Assembly (NCBI RefSeq): GCF_018917145.1
Contig: NZ_JAHLOD010000016.1
Span: 1 to 64,000 of the forward strand
From: Clostridium bornimense
GTDB taxonomy: Bacteria; Bacillota; Clostridia; Clostridiales; Clostridiaceae
Direction of reading: 5' to 3'
DNA length: 64,000 nucleotides
Part shown: in pieces, positions 18,513-27,938 of the stretch
Layout: every line of letters starts with the position of its first letter
Position numbering within the stretch: position 1 is the stretch's first letter
Made by a program: the position numbers and the translations under genes
Notes under the pieces: generated by a model
What the model was told of the DNA's origin: nothing
Seen by the model: only the letters and a program-made list of their open reading frames with translations
Database searches by the model: none

Positions 18513-19331
18513 CTATGGTTGAATTGGATTTGTAACAGTTCCTGTTCCATTTGCTCCAGATCCATCTTCATTCCATCCTGGATTATTTTCTTGAGTTGCT
18601 CTAATTTCAAATATCTTACTTATATCAAATCCTTGCTCAGCATTTGTTGCAACTGCCTTATTTTGATATGTATTTCCAGTAGCTAATGGTAATTCTAATC
18701 TTACATCAACTACTTGTGACTTCTTACCAGCTATTGATGCTAAATCCACCTTTATTCCTGATGCTAAATCTACCTTTTTACCATTTACATATAACTCCCA
18801 TCCTGCATCAGTTACCTTCTTAAGTTCCGCCTTTGCTACATCATCATTTAAAACATTTAATTGTGCCTTAATTGTTAAATTACTATTGTTTTTAATTTTT
18901 AATCCTAATTCTCCATTATCATTTTTTGTTCCTAATACTATTGCGTCTCCTGGTCTAGTATATTGAATCTCTGTTGGAAGTGATGAACCTATCTTTGCTC
19001 TTTCTAGTCCATTTGCAGTTTCCTTTTCAGTTGCATTTATATCTGGACTGGCATTTTTAGCTTTAAAGTCATCATTATAAACAATCTCTGTACCATCGGC
19101 ATTTTTACTATACTTTACTACATCATATGACCAATCTAGTGAGTCTTCTCCTTCTGAAGTAACTTCTGCTAAAACCTCTACTTGTCCATTAGTAATTTGA
19201 ATTTTTTGAAGTGCATCTCCATTTGCATCAGTTATATTGTTTGACTTGTTAGTAAAATAAGCAAATGATGTTGCTATTCCTGCTATTATTGTTGTTCCTA
19301 ATAATAATGCAATAATCTTTTTCTTTCTCAT
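18513..19331 (-). CDS. Module B TasA/camelysin-like major fibre subunit
   Basis: 272 residues. SipW-type signal with ATSFAYFTNK near 20-29. It shares LQKIQITNGQVEV, DWSYDVV, ASPDI, YTRPGDAIVLG, LTIKAQL, VRLELPLATGNTYQNK and EIRATQENNPGW with the module A protein, plus an almost identical Gly-rich tail ending NPIQP. Modules A and B are clearly recent tandem duplicates. It follows its own sipW by 35 bp. Confidence 0.82.
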   Translation of the reverse strand: MRKKKIIALLLGTTIIAGIATSFAYFTNKSNNITDANGDALQKIQITNGQVEVLAEVTSEGEDSLDWSYDVVKYSKNADGTEIVYNDDFKAKNASPDINATEKETANGLERAKIGSSLPTEIQYTRPGDAIVLGTKNDNGELGLKIKNNSNLTIKAQLNVLNDDVAKAELKKVTDAGWELYVNGKKVDLASGIKVDLASIAGKKSQVVDVRLELPLATGNTYQNKAVATNAEQGFDISKIFEIRATQENNPGWNEDGSGANGTGTVTNPIQP

Positions 19332-19366
19332 AAAAACTCCTCCTAAGATTTAAAACAATCAATTTT

Positions 19367-19870
19367 TTAATTGTTTTTACTTTTTTTATTTTCTTTAAAA
19401 ATAAAATCATATATAAAAATAAATATGATTACGCAACCTATTGTCACCATTCCTATTAAAGATGTTGCAAAAGCAAAAACATACCCTATTTTGGGAATAG
19501 CAAAAGAAAACTCCCCTATTATTTCTTTTTTGTCTGTTGGATAATCTTCAGTATTATTACTGTCCCCTTTTGTTGTAATTGTATTTTTATCAACTTTAAC
19601 AACTCTATGTGTTGCTACCATATCCTCATTTTTAAAAGTTATAATATCTCCTTCTTTAATCTTATCTACATCAACTTTTCTTACGAAAATCAAATCACCA
19701 GGATTAATTGCTGGTTTCATACTAGGACTTACAATTATATAAGTTCTATATTTTACGATATTATATACTTTATCTGATTTTGCTGATAAATTTCCTACAA
19801 GCCCTATTACCATCAAGATTATAATTAATGTAAAAATTGTATTACCTAATCCCCTAAAAAACTTTTTCAT
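19367..19870 (-). CDS. sipW: SipW-type (ER-type) signal peptidase I, module B
   Basis: 167 residues from ATG 19870, which matches the start of the module A enzyme; an in-frame upstream ATG at 19888 adds six unmatched residues. Catalytic Ser50 in SPSMKP, His88 in MVATHRV and Asp103 in TKGDSNN. Helices at both ends. Two such peptidases side by side suggest each module once kept its own; either could process the peptidase-less module C. Confidence 0.92.
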   Translation of the reverse strand: MKKFFRGLGNTIFTLIIILMVIGLVGNLSAKSDKVYNIVKYRTYIIVSPSMKPAINPGDLIFVRKVDVDKIKEGDIITFKNEDMVATHRVVKVDKNTITTKGDSNNTEDYPTDKKEIIGEFSFAIPKIGYVFAFATSLIGMVTIGCVIIFIFIYDFIFKENKKSKNN

Positions 19871-19910
19871 AACACCATACCTAATCACAAATCATAAATT
19901 TTTACCTTTA

Positions 19911-19933
19911 TTGGTAAATTATATAATTATTTT
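19911..19933 (-). promoter_or_regulatory. Conserved motif upstream of sipW, copy 2 (candidate promoter)
   Basis: Identical in 23 of 23 bases to 14958-14980, ~41 bases upstream of the module B sipW start, again containing TATAAT on the transcribed strand. Confidence 0.45.
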
Positions 19934-19995
19934 TATACCATTTCAATGATAAAAATAGTGCTTTTTTTGATAACTTTTACCATTTTATTACATAA

Positions 19996-20036
19996 ACTAA
20001 AAAAAGACAGTCAAACTTTTGGTTCAACTGTCTTTT
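19996..20036 (-). terminator. Terminator of the NSS transporter gene
   Basis: Stem AAAAGACAGTTGAAC with GTTTGACTGTCTTTT on the reverse strand (one mismatch), followed by a T-run, 20 bases past the stop. Confidence 0.8.
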
Positions 20037-20054
20037 GAAAGTATATATTTTTTA

Positions 20055-21392
20055 TCAAATAACTCCTATAGATGACAAAAATACTATAATCAATAAGATA
20101 GGAGTCACAAATTTAATTATTGCATATGAAATTCCTGCTGCTAAAGTATTATTTAAAGTTCCTCCATTAGACATTTCATCTAAGAAATCTTTTTTATTAA
20201 TAAACCATCCTATAAAAATAGCAATTAATAATCCTCCTAATGGTAAAAATATACTAGATGTTATTTTATCAAACAAATCAAACAGTGGATATTGATTTAA
20301 AACTCCGCCGCTTACTGTCATAGATGTTATTGCTGAAACAATAAATGTAATACTTGTAATCATGATAACAGCTTTTGTTCTATCCATATTTTTTTCTTCT
20401 GTGAAATATGCTACAAGAACTTCCATCATAGATATTATTGCCATTGTAGAAGCAAACGCCGCTGTTAAAAAGAATGCAACTATTAACACTGATCCACCTG
20501 GAATTTTTGAAAATATAAGTGGAATTGTTTCAAATAATAATGATGGACCAGAACTTGGATCTAATCCAAAAGAAAACACTGCTGGGAAAATAGCTAGTCC
20601 AGCTAATAATGAAACTAAAGTGTCTGAAATTATAACTTTAGCTGCATTTCCATATAAATTACTATCTTTAGTGTAGTAACTTGCATAAGTAGCCATTGTT
20701 CCCATTCCTAAAGATAATTTAAAAAATGATAATCCTAATGCTGATACTATTACAGCCATATTTACCTTTGAAAAGTCTGGCTTAAATAAAAATTCTATTC
20801 CTTCTTTTGCTCCTGGCAACGTTAATGATTTTATTGTACAAATAACTAATAATATCAATAATATAGGCATTAAAACTTTTGTTACTTTCTCAATTCCTTT
20901 TTTCACACCAGAAATTAAAATTACTGATACTACTACTAATACAACAAATACCCACATTGCTGGAGGGAAAATTGCTGTAGTGTGACTGGTAAAAATTTCC
21001 TTTACCCCTTCAGTAGTTACATCTTTAAATATTCCTTTTATAGATTTAAACACATAAGAATATACCCATCCCGATACTACTGCATAAAAAAATGCTATCA
21101 TAGCTGTTGATATCATCCCTAAATACCCAATGCTCTTAAATGCTTTTTTGTCTGATAAAGTTGTTACTGCTCCCATTACATTTTTCTTTGTTCTTCTTCC
21201 CATGAAAAATTCACAAAGCATAACAGGTAACCCTACAATTGCTATACATAATAAATATATAAGAATAAATGCTGCTCCACCATTACTACCGGTTAGATAC
21301 GGAAACAACCATATATTCCCTAAACCTACTGCGGAACTTAATGTAACTAAAAATACTGCAAGTCCCGATGAAAAACCTTCTCTCTGCTTCAT
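20055..21392 (-). CDS. Neurotransmitter:sodium symporter family (amino-acid) transporter
   Basis: 445 residues, 11-12 predicted membrane helices. The signature of bacterial NSS/SNF proteins is at the N-terminus: SSAVGLGNIWLFPYLTGSNGGAAF near 19-42 (sodium- and substrate-binding helix 1). The gene is monocistronic with its own terminator. Bacterial members such as TnaT, MhsT and LeuT import amino acids with Na+. The substrate cannot be assigned here; tryptophan or other hydrophobic amino acids are common. It stands between module B and a divergent alcohol dehydrogenase and has no visible link to the fibre genes. Confidence 0.9.
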   Translation of the reverse strand: MKQREGFSSGLAVFLVTLSSAVGLGNIWLFPYLTGSNGGAAFILIYLLCIAIVGLPVMLCEFFMGRRTKKNVMGAVTTLSDKKAFKSIGYLGMISTAMIAFFYAVVSGWVYSYVFKSIKGIFKDVTTEGVKEIFTSHTTAIFPPAMWVFVVLVVVSVILISGVKKGIEKVTKVLMPILLILLVICTIKSLTLPGAKEGIEFLFKPDFSKVNMAVIVSALGLSFFKLSLGMGTMATYASYYTKDSNLYGNAAKVIISDTLVSLLAGLAIFPAVFSFGLDPSSGPSLLFETIPLIFSKIPGGSVLIVAFFLTAAFASTMAIISMMEVLVAYFTEEKNMDRTKAVIMITSITFIVSAITSMTVSGGVLNQYPLFDLFDKITSSIFLPLGGLLIAIFIGWFINKKDFLDEMSNGGTLNNTLAAGISYAIIKFVTPILLIIVFLSSIGVI

Positions 21393-21596
21393 ATTAACTT
21401 CTTCCTTCCTACTATACTACTGTGTTAATTATTATGTGTTTACAGATATTATACTTATTTTATTCATTTTTATCAATAATAAGACATTTTTCATTCTTTT
21501 TTTATACAATTTTGTATTTTTATAATATTCATTTGAACTTTCCATTTATTTGGATTAAAATATAATTAATAAATTTTACTTTAGGGAGGTATTTTT

Positions 21597-22796
21597 ATGT
21601 GGGAAAAATCTGTATCAATCAATGATATTAATGAAATTAGAACAAAGACAAATTTATATCTTGGAATAGGAGCAATATCTAAAATTAACGATATAGCAAA
21701 AGAATTATCTACAAAAGGTATAAAGAAGGTTATCCTTTTAACCGGTAAATCTTCTTATATAAAAAATGGTGCTTGGGGTCATGTAGAACCAGCATTAAAA
21801 AATAACGGTATTGAATATTTACTATTTAATAAAATAACTCCAAATCCTAATTCTTATGATTGTGATGAAGCAACTAAGCTTTCTATAGAATTTGGAGCAC
21901 AAGCTGTTATTGGAATTGGTGGTGGAAGTCCTATAGATTCAGCTAAAACCGTTGCAATTATGTCTTGCTATCCAGAATATACTACCTCTGATTTATATGA
22001 ATTAAAATTTACACCTGAAAAAGCATTACCTATTATAGCTATAAATACTACTCACGGTACTGGTAGTGAAGTTAATAGATTTGCTGTTGTAAGTCTTCTT
22101 GATAAGAATTACAAACCTGCTATCGCTTATGATGTATGCTATCCTTTATATTCAATTGATGATGCCAAACTTATGACAGGTCTTTCAAAAAATCAAACTT
22201 CATACACTGCAGTAGATGCTGTAAATCACGTAATTGAAGCATGTACATCTCTTGTTGCCAGCCCTTACTGTATGTTACTTGCAAAAGAAACTATTCGATT
22301 AGTTACAAAATATCTACCTAAAGCCTTAGAAAACGGTGAAGATTTAGAAGCACGATATTATCTAACTTATGCTTCAATGATTGCTGGAACATGTTTTGAC
22401 AATGGTATGCTTCACTTAACTCATGCACTTGAACATCCACTAAGTGCCGTAAAACCAGATTTAGCTCATGGTTTAGGTCTTGGAGTTATTCTTCCCGCAG
22501 TTATAAGAGCTATTTATCCAGCTAGACCAGAAGTATTAGCTGAAATCCTTGAACCAATAGCTCCAGGATTAAAAGGAATTGCTGATGAAACTGAAGTTGC
22601 AGTTGAAAAAGTTAAGACTTGGTTACAATCAGTAGGTGTTACTGATACATTAACAACCTTAGGTTTTACAGAAAATGATGTAAAAAAATTAGTAGATCTT
22701 TCATTTAATACACCTAGTCTAGACTCCCTTTTAGGTCTAGCTCCAGTTAAAGCTACAAAAGAATTAGTGGAAGGAATTTATTCTCAATCATTATAA
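21597..22796 (+). CDS. Iron-containing (group III) alcohol dehydrogenase
   Basis: 399 residues. N-terminal dinucleotide domain with GGGSPIDSAK at 108-117 and NTTHGTGSEV near 150. The C-terminal helical domain carries the four iron ligands: Asp207 and His211 (VDAVNHV), His276 (THALEH) and His291 (AHGLGLG). It should interconvert alcohol and aldehyde with NAD(P)H; the group includes clostridial butanol/ethanol dehydrogenases. Strong SD GGGAGG 8 bases before the ATG. Single gene with its own terminator. Physiological substrate not determinable. Confidence 0.9.
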   Translation: MWEKSVSINDINEIRTKTNLYLGIGAISKINDIAKELSTKGIKKVILLTGKSSYIKNGAWGHVEPALKNNGIEYLLFNKITPNPNSYDCDEATKLSIEFGAQAVIGIGGGSPIDSAKTVAIMSCYPEYTTSDLYELKFTPEKALPIIAINTTHGTGSEVNRFAVVSLLDKNYKPAIAYDVCYPLYSIDDAKLMTGLSKNQTSYTAVDAVNHVIEACTSLVASPYCMLLAKETIRLVTKYLPKALENGEDLEARYYLTYASMIAGTCFDNGMLHLTHALEHPLSAVKPDLAHGLGLGVILPAVIRAIYPARPEVLAEILEPIAPGLKGIADETEVAVEKVKTWLQSVGVTDTLTTLGFTENDVKKLVDLSFNTPSLDSLLGLAPVKATKELVEGIYSQSL

Positions 22797-22801
22797 AAAA
22801 T

Positions 22802-22850
22802 AAGGTATCGCATTAACATATAAAAAGTTGTTAGCGATACCTTCTTTTAT
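22802..22850 (+). terminator. Terminator after the alcohol dehydrogenase gene
   Basis: Stem AAGGTATCGC/GCGATACCTT (22802-22811, 22834-22843) followed by TCTTTTAT. It is a near copy of the module B terminator at 15533, so these hairpins belong to a repeated family. The T-run is imperfect. Confidence 0.7.
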
Positions 22851-22854
22851 ATTA

Positions 22855-22995
22855 TTGCACAGATAAGGGCACAAGGCACAGGTAGGGAATTTCATCCATA
22901 CCTGTGCCCTGTTCCTTCATACTTGTGCCATGGCATTCTATTTTATAAAAAATATATCGGTAACAAACTTTCATTTGTTACTATGATCTCTCTTT
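22855..22995. repeat. Dispersed GCACAAGGCACAGG / CCTGTGCC repeat and hairpin
   Basis: GCACAAGGCACAGGTAG followed by inverted CATACCTGTGCCCTG, then ACTTGTGCCATGG. Blocks recur at 15.35, 56.35 and 62.14 kb. The GGTAACAAA...TTTGTTACT hairpin (~22957-22985) can terminate the gene at 23013 on the reverse strand. Confidence 0.6.
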
Positions 22996-23012
22996 AGCTA
23001 AATTATAAATTA

Positions 23013-23600
23013 TTACTGCCCTTCTCCAGGCTTTTGATTTATCTTATTAATCTTTTTCTGCCTCTTCTCTGCTAACTTTCTTTCTTTCTCTTGAATTTTC
23101 TTATTCTTCTTATCTTCTTTTGCCTTACGTTTCTCTTCTTTCTCTTTTGCTTTTTTCTTATCTTCTTGTGCTTTTTCACCAGTATAATATCTTCTTATTC
23201 TTCTCGTATTTATATCGGCAATACACATAGATAAAAAATTTATTGTTATTGCTAATAAAATTATAATTTCTATATTGAACTTCTTTATTATTGTATCCAT
23301 AACTGTGTCCGGTTTTAAAAATAATATTATAAACATATCTACGAATCCTATATAATATAGTAATTCTTGAACAATTCTATTTTTATTAGTAAGTATCTTG
23401 TTAAATTTACTATTTTTATATTTTTCATTCTTCATCTTTTCAACATCTTCTGGTAGTTCAAAACATGTTGCTATACTTATAATTAACGCTCCTATTGCCA
23501 ATCCAAATATTGATTTTTCATCTATTTCTATATAATCACACACACTTAATATTGTTAATACTGAAAAAACAACAACCATAAGTCTCTTATTCTTACTCAT
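23013..23600 (-). CDS. Membrane protein with Lys/Glu-rich C-terminal tail, orphan-immunity row
   Basis: 195 residues from ATG 23600 (AAGGAGG 10 bases before; an earlier in-frame codon at 23624 lies upstream of the SD). Four hydrophobic segments in residues ~7-130, then ~60 residues dominated by Lys/Glu repeats (KEKEEKRKAKEDKK) likely to form a charged coiled coil in the cytoplasm. I do not recognise a family. It is the last of a same-strand row of small membrane proteins that I interpret as displaced immunity genes; for this one the evidence is position and topology only. Confidence 0.6.
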   Translation of the reverse strand: MSKNKRLMVVVFSVLTILSVCDYIEIDEKSIFGLAIGALIISIATCFELPEDVEKMKNEKYKNSKFNKILTNKNRIVQELLYYIGFVDMFIILFLKPDTVMDTIIKKFNIEIIILLAITINFLSMCIADINTRRIRRYYTGEKAQEDKKKAKEKEEKRKAKEDKKNKKIQEKERKLAEKRQKKINKINQKPGEGQ

Positions 23601-23706
23601 CAAAACCCACCTCCTTTTTTGCATTATTATACATTATTCGCCTTATTTATTCAAGTTTTTACATTATATAGAGATAAGATGAAATATCATACTCTATTTT
23701 TATTAA

Positions 23707-23750
23707 TATAAAAGCATGTTGCAAAACTATCCATTACAACATGCTCTTAA
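23707..23750. terminator. Repeated terminator hairpin AAAAGCATGTTG, copy 1
   Basis: Stem AAAAGCATGTTG / CAACATGCTCTT (arms 23710-23721 and 23737-23748, one mismatch). A near-identical hairpin with the same flanks is at 26741-26783, which shows that these small gene units were duplicated together with their terminators. Confidence 0.75.
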
Positions 23751-23779
23751 ATTTATTCACTTTATATATATTAATAATC

Positions 23780-24178
23780 TTATTTCTTTCTATTTTGTTT
23801 CTTTTCTAATTCTCTTCTCATCTTCTTTTTCTTATTAATTATGTATGTAAATATTAATATTATACACATTACTACGCTTACATAAATTTCACACACACTT
23901 TTAACATCGGATACATTATTGGGATATAAATATGCCAAACCATCATAAATTGGTATTGTTGTGATAAAAAGACTTAATAATATTAACGCAACTAATATAT
24001 TTTTCTTCTCCTCTTTTGTTGGCTTACCTAATTTAATCAATAATAAAAAGCTTCCTATAACTAACCCATATGCTATAATAATTTGTACTAAACGAGGAAA
24101 CTTTCTAAGCCCCACTTTTTTCTGAATAATCATAGTAATAATAGCTACTGTCCAACATATTTTTTCTTTTTTATTCAT
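23780..24178 (-). CDS. Small membrane protein, candidate orphan immunity protein
   Basis: 132 residues with four hydrophobic segments (~8-20, 30-50, 58-76, 95-115) and a basic tail (KKKKMRRELEKKQNRKK). Family not recognised. Topology, size and strand match the candidate immunity proteins behind Rhs tips (for example 36626-37060), and it lies in the row between the Rhs array and the alcohol dehydrogenase. Confidence 0.55.
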   Translation of the reverse strand: MNKKEKICWTVAIITMIIQKKVGLRKFPRLVQIIIAYGLVIGSFLLLIKLGKPTKEEKKNILVALILLSLFITTIPIYDGLAYLYPNNVSDVKSVCEIYVSVVMCIILIFTYIINKKKKMRRELEKKQNRKK

Positions 24179-24258
24179 CTTAAATCTACCTTTAATAAGT
24201 ACCTTCCAAAATAAATAACTGTATTGGAAAATTACCTCCCCTTAGATCAAATTACAAA

Positions 24259-24630
24259 TTATTTTTCTAGCCCTTTTTGGTTTATATAATTCTTATGTGT
24301 TTTAGTTTGTGGTTTTACTATGCAAAATTGACCAATTGAAATTATAGCCATAATTAAAGAAATCACATCATATCCATAAGTTTTTAAAATATATGCCCAT
24401 GGTGAGCATATTCCTAAAATTAATATGGATATCTCTAATAATATATCTATGTCTTTTCCAGACTTAAACTTTCTTACAATTAAATATGTAAATCTTATTA
24501 TTACAGCAATTATTAATTCAGCTGCTAAAATTGTCATAACACTAAACTCATCTATAAAAATTGATCCTAATATAGCTATTATTCCACCTATACTTGCTCC
24601 TATAACTTGAATCTTTGTTTCATTTTTCAT
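24259..24630 (-). CDS. Four-helix membrane protein, paralogue of the immunity gene next to the main Rhs
   Basis: 123 residues, four hydrophobic helices. It is closely related along its whole length to the 125-residue protein at 43497-43874, which directly follows the intact Rhs gene: shared MKNETKIQ start, GGIIAILG, DIDILLEISILILGICSP / DIDMALEISILILGICSP, and the C-terminal KTKTHKNYI. This is the clearest evidence that the 23-28.6 kb row consists of immunity genes separated from their toxins. No toxin lies beside it. Confidence 0.75.
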   Translation of the reverse strand: MKNETKIQVIGASIGGIIAILGSIFIDEFSVMTILAAELIIAVIIRFTYLIVRKFKSGKDIDILLEISILILGICSPWAYILKTYGYDVISLIMAIISIGQFCIVKPQTKTHKNYINQKGLEK

Positions 24631-24850
24631 AAAATTATCTACTTTAAGTTTCGTAGATATTAGACTACATTAACCATAATAAGTATATTATATCTTGCTT
24701 CCACCATTTTGGGTATATATTCCACATTTCATTCACTTGTTCCACTTTTTACTCATTTTATCTCTTATATAGGATTTAATATTTAATTGTTTCACTTTCT
24801 CCATATATTTTCAATCAAAATTACTATTGAATAACCTTGTTTCTAAATTA

Positions 24851-25576
24851 TTATACGTATCTTTTCTTTTTAGTTTTTATACTTTTTTTTCTTTTATCTT
24901 CTTTTTTATCAAAATCTATATTAGTTAATATATAATATTTAAGTAAATATCCTACTGAACAACTAAATCCTAACGCAATAAATAGAAATCCTAATGCTAC
25001 AAATACTAATATTCCATCTTCACTAGCATCACTTAATAATATACTTGCAAAAGACATTCCTAATGCCCCTCCAGCAAAAGCTACTGAATATATCATTGAT
25101 GTATTACCTTTTACATTTTTAAATGCATCATTTTTTATATTTTTAATTCCTAATTTTATAAAAACATTCATGCTTATTATCATAAAAATAATAAATGAAA
25201 TCAATAATATTATTCTCACATTATTGTTCCATGCGAGAATTTTATATGAGATAACAACGCATATAAATGCAATCACTACCCCTTGTACACCTCGATATAA
25301 ATTTGTATTTGCCATATCTATCTCTTTAATTCTCAATACTCTTACAGATATATATGTATAATATATAACTAAACTCATTACTAATATAGTAGTTATTATT
25401 GGATTAGCACCTAATATAGAAGTCATTATACCAACTATCCACATTAATAAAATATCCCTAACTATTTTATATCTTTTTTGTGGTATGTAATTATGATTAA
25501 TAAATGATTCCAACTTTTCACTATCTATTTCTTCAATGTTTAACATACCTTTTAATTTAATAAATATCTTTTCCAT
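24851..25576 (-). CDS. Polytopic membrane protein, immunity row
   Basis: 241 residues. A soluble N-terminal ~35 residues (EKLESFINHNYIPQKRY) precedes six hydrophobic segments, and the tail is strongly basic (KKEDKRKKSIKTKKKRY). Good SD GAGGTGGG. It starts 18 bases after the gene at 25595-26035, so the two are co-transcribed. I do not recognise a family. The N-terminal soluble piece sets it apart from the short four-helix proteins of the row. Confidence 0.6.
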   Translation of the reverse strand: MEKIFIKLKGMLNIEEIDSEKLESFINHNYIPQKRYKIVRDILLMWIVGIMTSILGANPIITTILVMSLVIYYTYISVRVLRIKEIDMANTNLYRGVQGVVIAFICVVISYKILAWNNNVRIILLISFIIFMIISMNVFIKLGIKNIKNDAFKNVKGNTSMIYSVAFAGGALGMSFASILLSDASEDGILVFVALGFLFIALGFSCSVGYLLKYYILTNIDFDKKEDKRKKSIKTKKKRYV

Positions 25577-25594
25577 ACCCCACCTCTTTAACCT

Positions 25595-26035
25595 TTATAA
25601 AAATATCGAAACTAGTATTAATATTGCTACAAGAACTATTATTGTTGGAACAGTAATTGATAATATCTTCTTAGCTTCTTCTACCTTATATCTTCCTTTA
25701 ATCCCTTTTATATAAACCATTATCGCTGAAGTAATAAATAACTGAAGTATTCCAGCAATCAACCAAATTATTTGTTCTTTAGGCGGTGCATCTATAAAAA
25801 TCGGAATCGCACCCATTATACACATTATAAATATAGAAACTCCTATAAGAAATATTGGTAATAATTTTCGATCTCTTATATAAGCTATAAGAAAAATTAT
25901 CAATATAACTAACCCACCCCATATAGGAAAAGGTATTTTATTATCACCTTTCTCTGACATTGCAATCATACACCCTGCAATCCCCGATATTGCTCCTAAT
26001 TTGCCCATATCTTTAATATTTATATCTTTTTTCAT
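25595..26035 (-). CDS. Four/five-helix membrane protein, candidate orphan immunity protein
   Basis: 146 residues; helices at ~15-26, 38-52, 58-78, 88-108 and 125-145. Size, topology and the basic loop before the last helix (KGRYKVEEAKK) resemble the proteins at 36626, 37239 and 38390 that follow Rhs tips (compare EEIKLKKEATKGLK, EEMSIEEKIAM, NEKIKEAKKTFLK). Co-transcribed with 24851-25576. SD GGGAGGA. Confidence 0.6.
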   Translation of the reverse strand: MKKDINIKDMGKLGAISGIAGCMIAMSEKGDNKIPFPIWGGLVILIIFLIAYIRDRKLLPIFLIGVSIFIMCIMGAIPIFIDAPPKEQIIWLIAGILQLFITSAIMVYIKGIKGRYKVEEAKKILSITVPTIIVLVAILILVSIFL

Positions 26036-26147
26036 ATGTATCCTCCCAATAACAGCATATTAATATAAAGTGAATCAATACTATCTACACCCTCCAGTTA
26101 TTTTTCTACCCACTTTTGCCTTCTTTTTTTATAGCTCTAAATTTTTT

Positions 26148-26609
26148 CTACTCAAATATTGATGCAAAAAATTCCTTCTGACCCATACATTTATTAATAG
26201 AACGCCATCGAAGTTTAGATGCACAAATTAAAGTACCATTATATTCGTTTATGTCATCCTCAGATAAACCGCCACAATCACACCAGTAAATACCATCTTC
26301 TTTTAAAATCATAGTTGAATCAAGTATTTCACAAGTATATTTATCATCCACAGGAAATAACTTTAAATATTTTAATCCTTCAAATTCCATTTCAATCATA
26401 GAAAAATCTTCGAATTGACATTGTATAATAACATTTAACACTCTACGATCATTTATAGGATACATGGATAGTTCCTCATTAACATATGCTCCACTTAAAT
26501 ATTTTAATTCTTTTATACAACTATCATGAAAATATCCAACCCTCTCCATGAAGTTTCTTAAGTCATTATCATCAATAATTTCATTCCACATCACTATTTT
26601 TCTCTCCAT
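26148..26609 (-). CDS. Soluble acidic protein, possible immunity protein
   Basis: 153 residues, no signal or membrane segment. A FHDSCIKEL motif near 27 and a CDCGG motif near 110. Small acidic soluble proteins with a FHD-x-I pattern occur among immunity proteins of polymorphic toxins, but I cannot name a family. Start uncertain: ATG 26609 has no clear SD, while ATG 26591 has GGAGAG 10 bases upstream. Located in the orphan immunity row. Confidence 0.55.
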   Translation of the reverse strand: MERKIVMWNEIIDDNDLRNFMERVGYFHDSCIKELKYLSGAYVNEELSMYPINDRRVLNVIIQCQFEDFSMIEMEFEGLKYLKLFPVDDKYTCEILDSTMILKEDGIYWCDCGGLSEDDINEYNGTLICASKLRWRSINKCMGQKEFFASIFE

Positions 26610-26740
26610 TTTTATCTATATCTTTACATAATTACTATAAATTATATATAGTTCTTTTTGTATTTGCAACAATGCAAAAAAGGTTATTCCATATAACTTT
26701 AGAATTTCATGATATTGTATTATGATTTATTTTTACCAAT

Positions 26741-26783
26741 ATAAAAGCATGTTGCAAAACTACCAATTACAACATGCTTTTAA
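26741..26783. terminator. Repeated terminator hairpin AAAAGCATGTTG, copy 2
   Basis: Perfect 12-bp stem AAAAGCATGTTG / CAACATGCTTTT (26743-26754 and 26770-26781), nearly identical to 23707-23750 including the flanking TTTAxCAATATA. It ends the gene at 26813 on the reverse strand. Confidence 0.8.
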
Positions 26784-26812
26784 AATTATTCGCTTTCTAT
26801 ATATATCAATAA

Positions 26813-27508
26813 TTATATTTCTAAATATTCACCAAGTTCTTTACACCTTAAATAATTATTATCAAATATTAAATCTAACTCTAATGATTCGGAATCATTT
26901 CCCCATCTAAATATAACATCACCCTTTTTACATAACTTAGTTGATAAATTAAAATAGTCTATACTCATATTCTTTTTATTATATTCAACAAAAGAATAAT
27001 AAAAAATCTCTTTTATCGAATCATATGTAAGCATATTTTCATTTCTACTAGCGATAAGCATAAAATTCTTTGCATCCTCACTTATTAAATTTAACACCTG
27101 ATCAATCTGGTGCAAATTTACTTCTGCAATACTAAACCAATTAACACCTGTTTCTAAGATAAATTTAATTTCTGATCCAAGCACAAAATTGCTGATATCT
27201 ATATGATTCTGTACAATTTTCCAAACTTTTTTATAATCAGAAATCTTAGAATTCACATTATAACCATTAATATTGGCTAACAAATATAATTTGTATCCTT
27301 TTAACTTAGGTAATAAGAGTAACTTTATTATTTTCATACTACACATCTTAATAAATTGTCTTTTTTCACTTATACTAAAAATTTTATCACCATTAATACT
27401 AGCTACAGCTAAGTTTAATTTCCTCTTATCAACATCTTTAAATGCTTTATTATCATCTAAATACAAATAATCACATAAGTTTTCACATAATTCTAAGTAA
27501 GTTTTCAT
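26813..27508 (-). CDS. Soluble protein of unknown function, immunity row
   Basis: 231 residues from ATG 27508 (GGGGAG 5 bases before; the frame extends to a TTG at 27520 that lies inside the SD region). No membrane segment or signal. Mixed alpha/beta composition with many Lys, Asn and Leu residues (KTYLELCENLCDYLYLDD at the start). No motif recognised. Context suggests an immunity or accessory protein of the Rhs system. Confidence 0.5.
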   Translation of the reverse strand: MKTYLELCENLCDYLYLDDNKAFKDVDKRKLNLAVASINGDKIFSISEKRQFIKMCSMKIIKLLLLPKLKGYKLYLLANINGYNVNSKISDYKKVWKIVQNHIDISNFVLGSEIKFILETGVNWFSIAEVNLHQIDQVLNLISEDAKNFMLIASRNENMLTYDSIKEIFYYSFVEYNKKNMSIDYFNLSTKLCKKGDVIFRWGNDSESLELDLIFDNNYLRCKELGEYLEI

Positions 27509-27617
27509 AAATCTCCCCAATCTCCTATTACAGTATGATTATAAGGAATCTTCGCATGTCCTAAAATATTTGATAATTTATATCTATTTCCATTACTTAC
27601 AACATATATTATGAAGG

Positions 27618-27916
27618 TTATTTATATCCCAAATCACTTCCTGATTTTGAAAAGAATAGATAATATAAATAAATCCATATAACCAGTATTGAGATTACAA
27701 ATAGTATTTTTAAAACCCATTCATATAAACTTATCTTAACTATATCAACTTCAGATCCATCTTGATTTACTAATACAACCTTACTATAACCAAAATAACT
27801 AGATAATCTATATTCTGAACCATCATCTAAAGTTACTATTTTTCTTCTTGCCTTAATACTTCTATAATTACTTATTATCTCATCTTTTTCATATTCTTTG
27901 TATATAATTATATGCA
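27618..27916 (-). pseudogene. 5'-truncated paralogue of the propeller-type membrane protein
   Basis: The reverse strand is open for ~97 codons to the TAA at 27618-27620 and reads KARRKIVTLDDGSEYRLSS, then SKVVLVNQDGSEV and a C-terminal helix. This matches the order of the C-terminal half of 27939-28598 and 34435-35103 (Lys/Arg-rich segment, YxLSN, DQxG, helix). The signal anchor and first repeats are missing and no start codon with SD is present. A decayed duplicate. Confidence 0.65.
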
Positions 27917-27938
27917 GTTTTTACCATAAGCTTTGCTA

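Noticed and set aside
24631-24850. Rhs core or tip remnant between the immunity-row genes
   Set aside because: I looked for YRYRGYRYDEETG or NPVNMSDESG traces in the 23-28.6 kb gaps on both strands and saw none.
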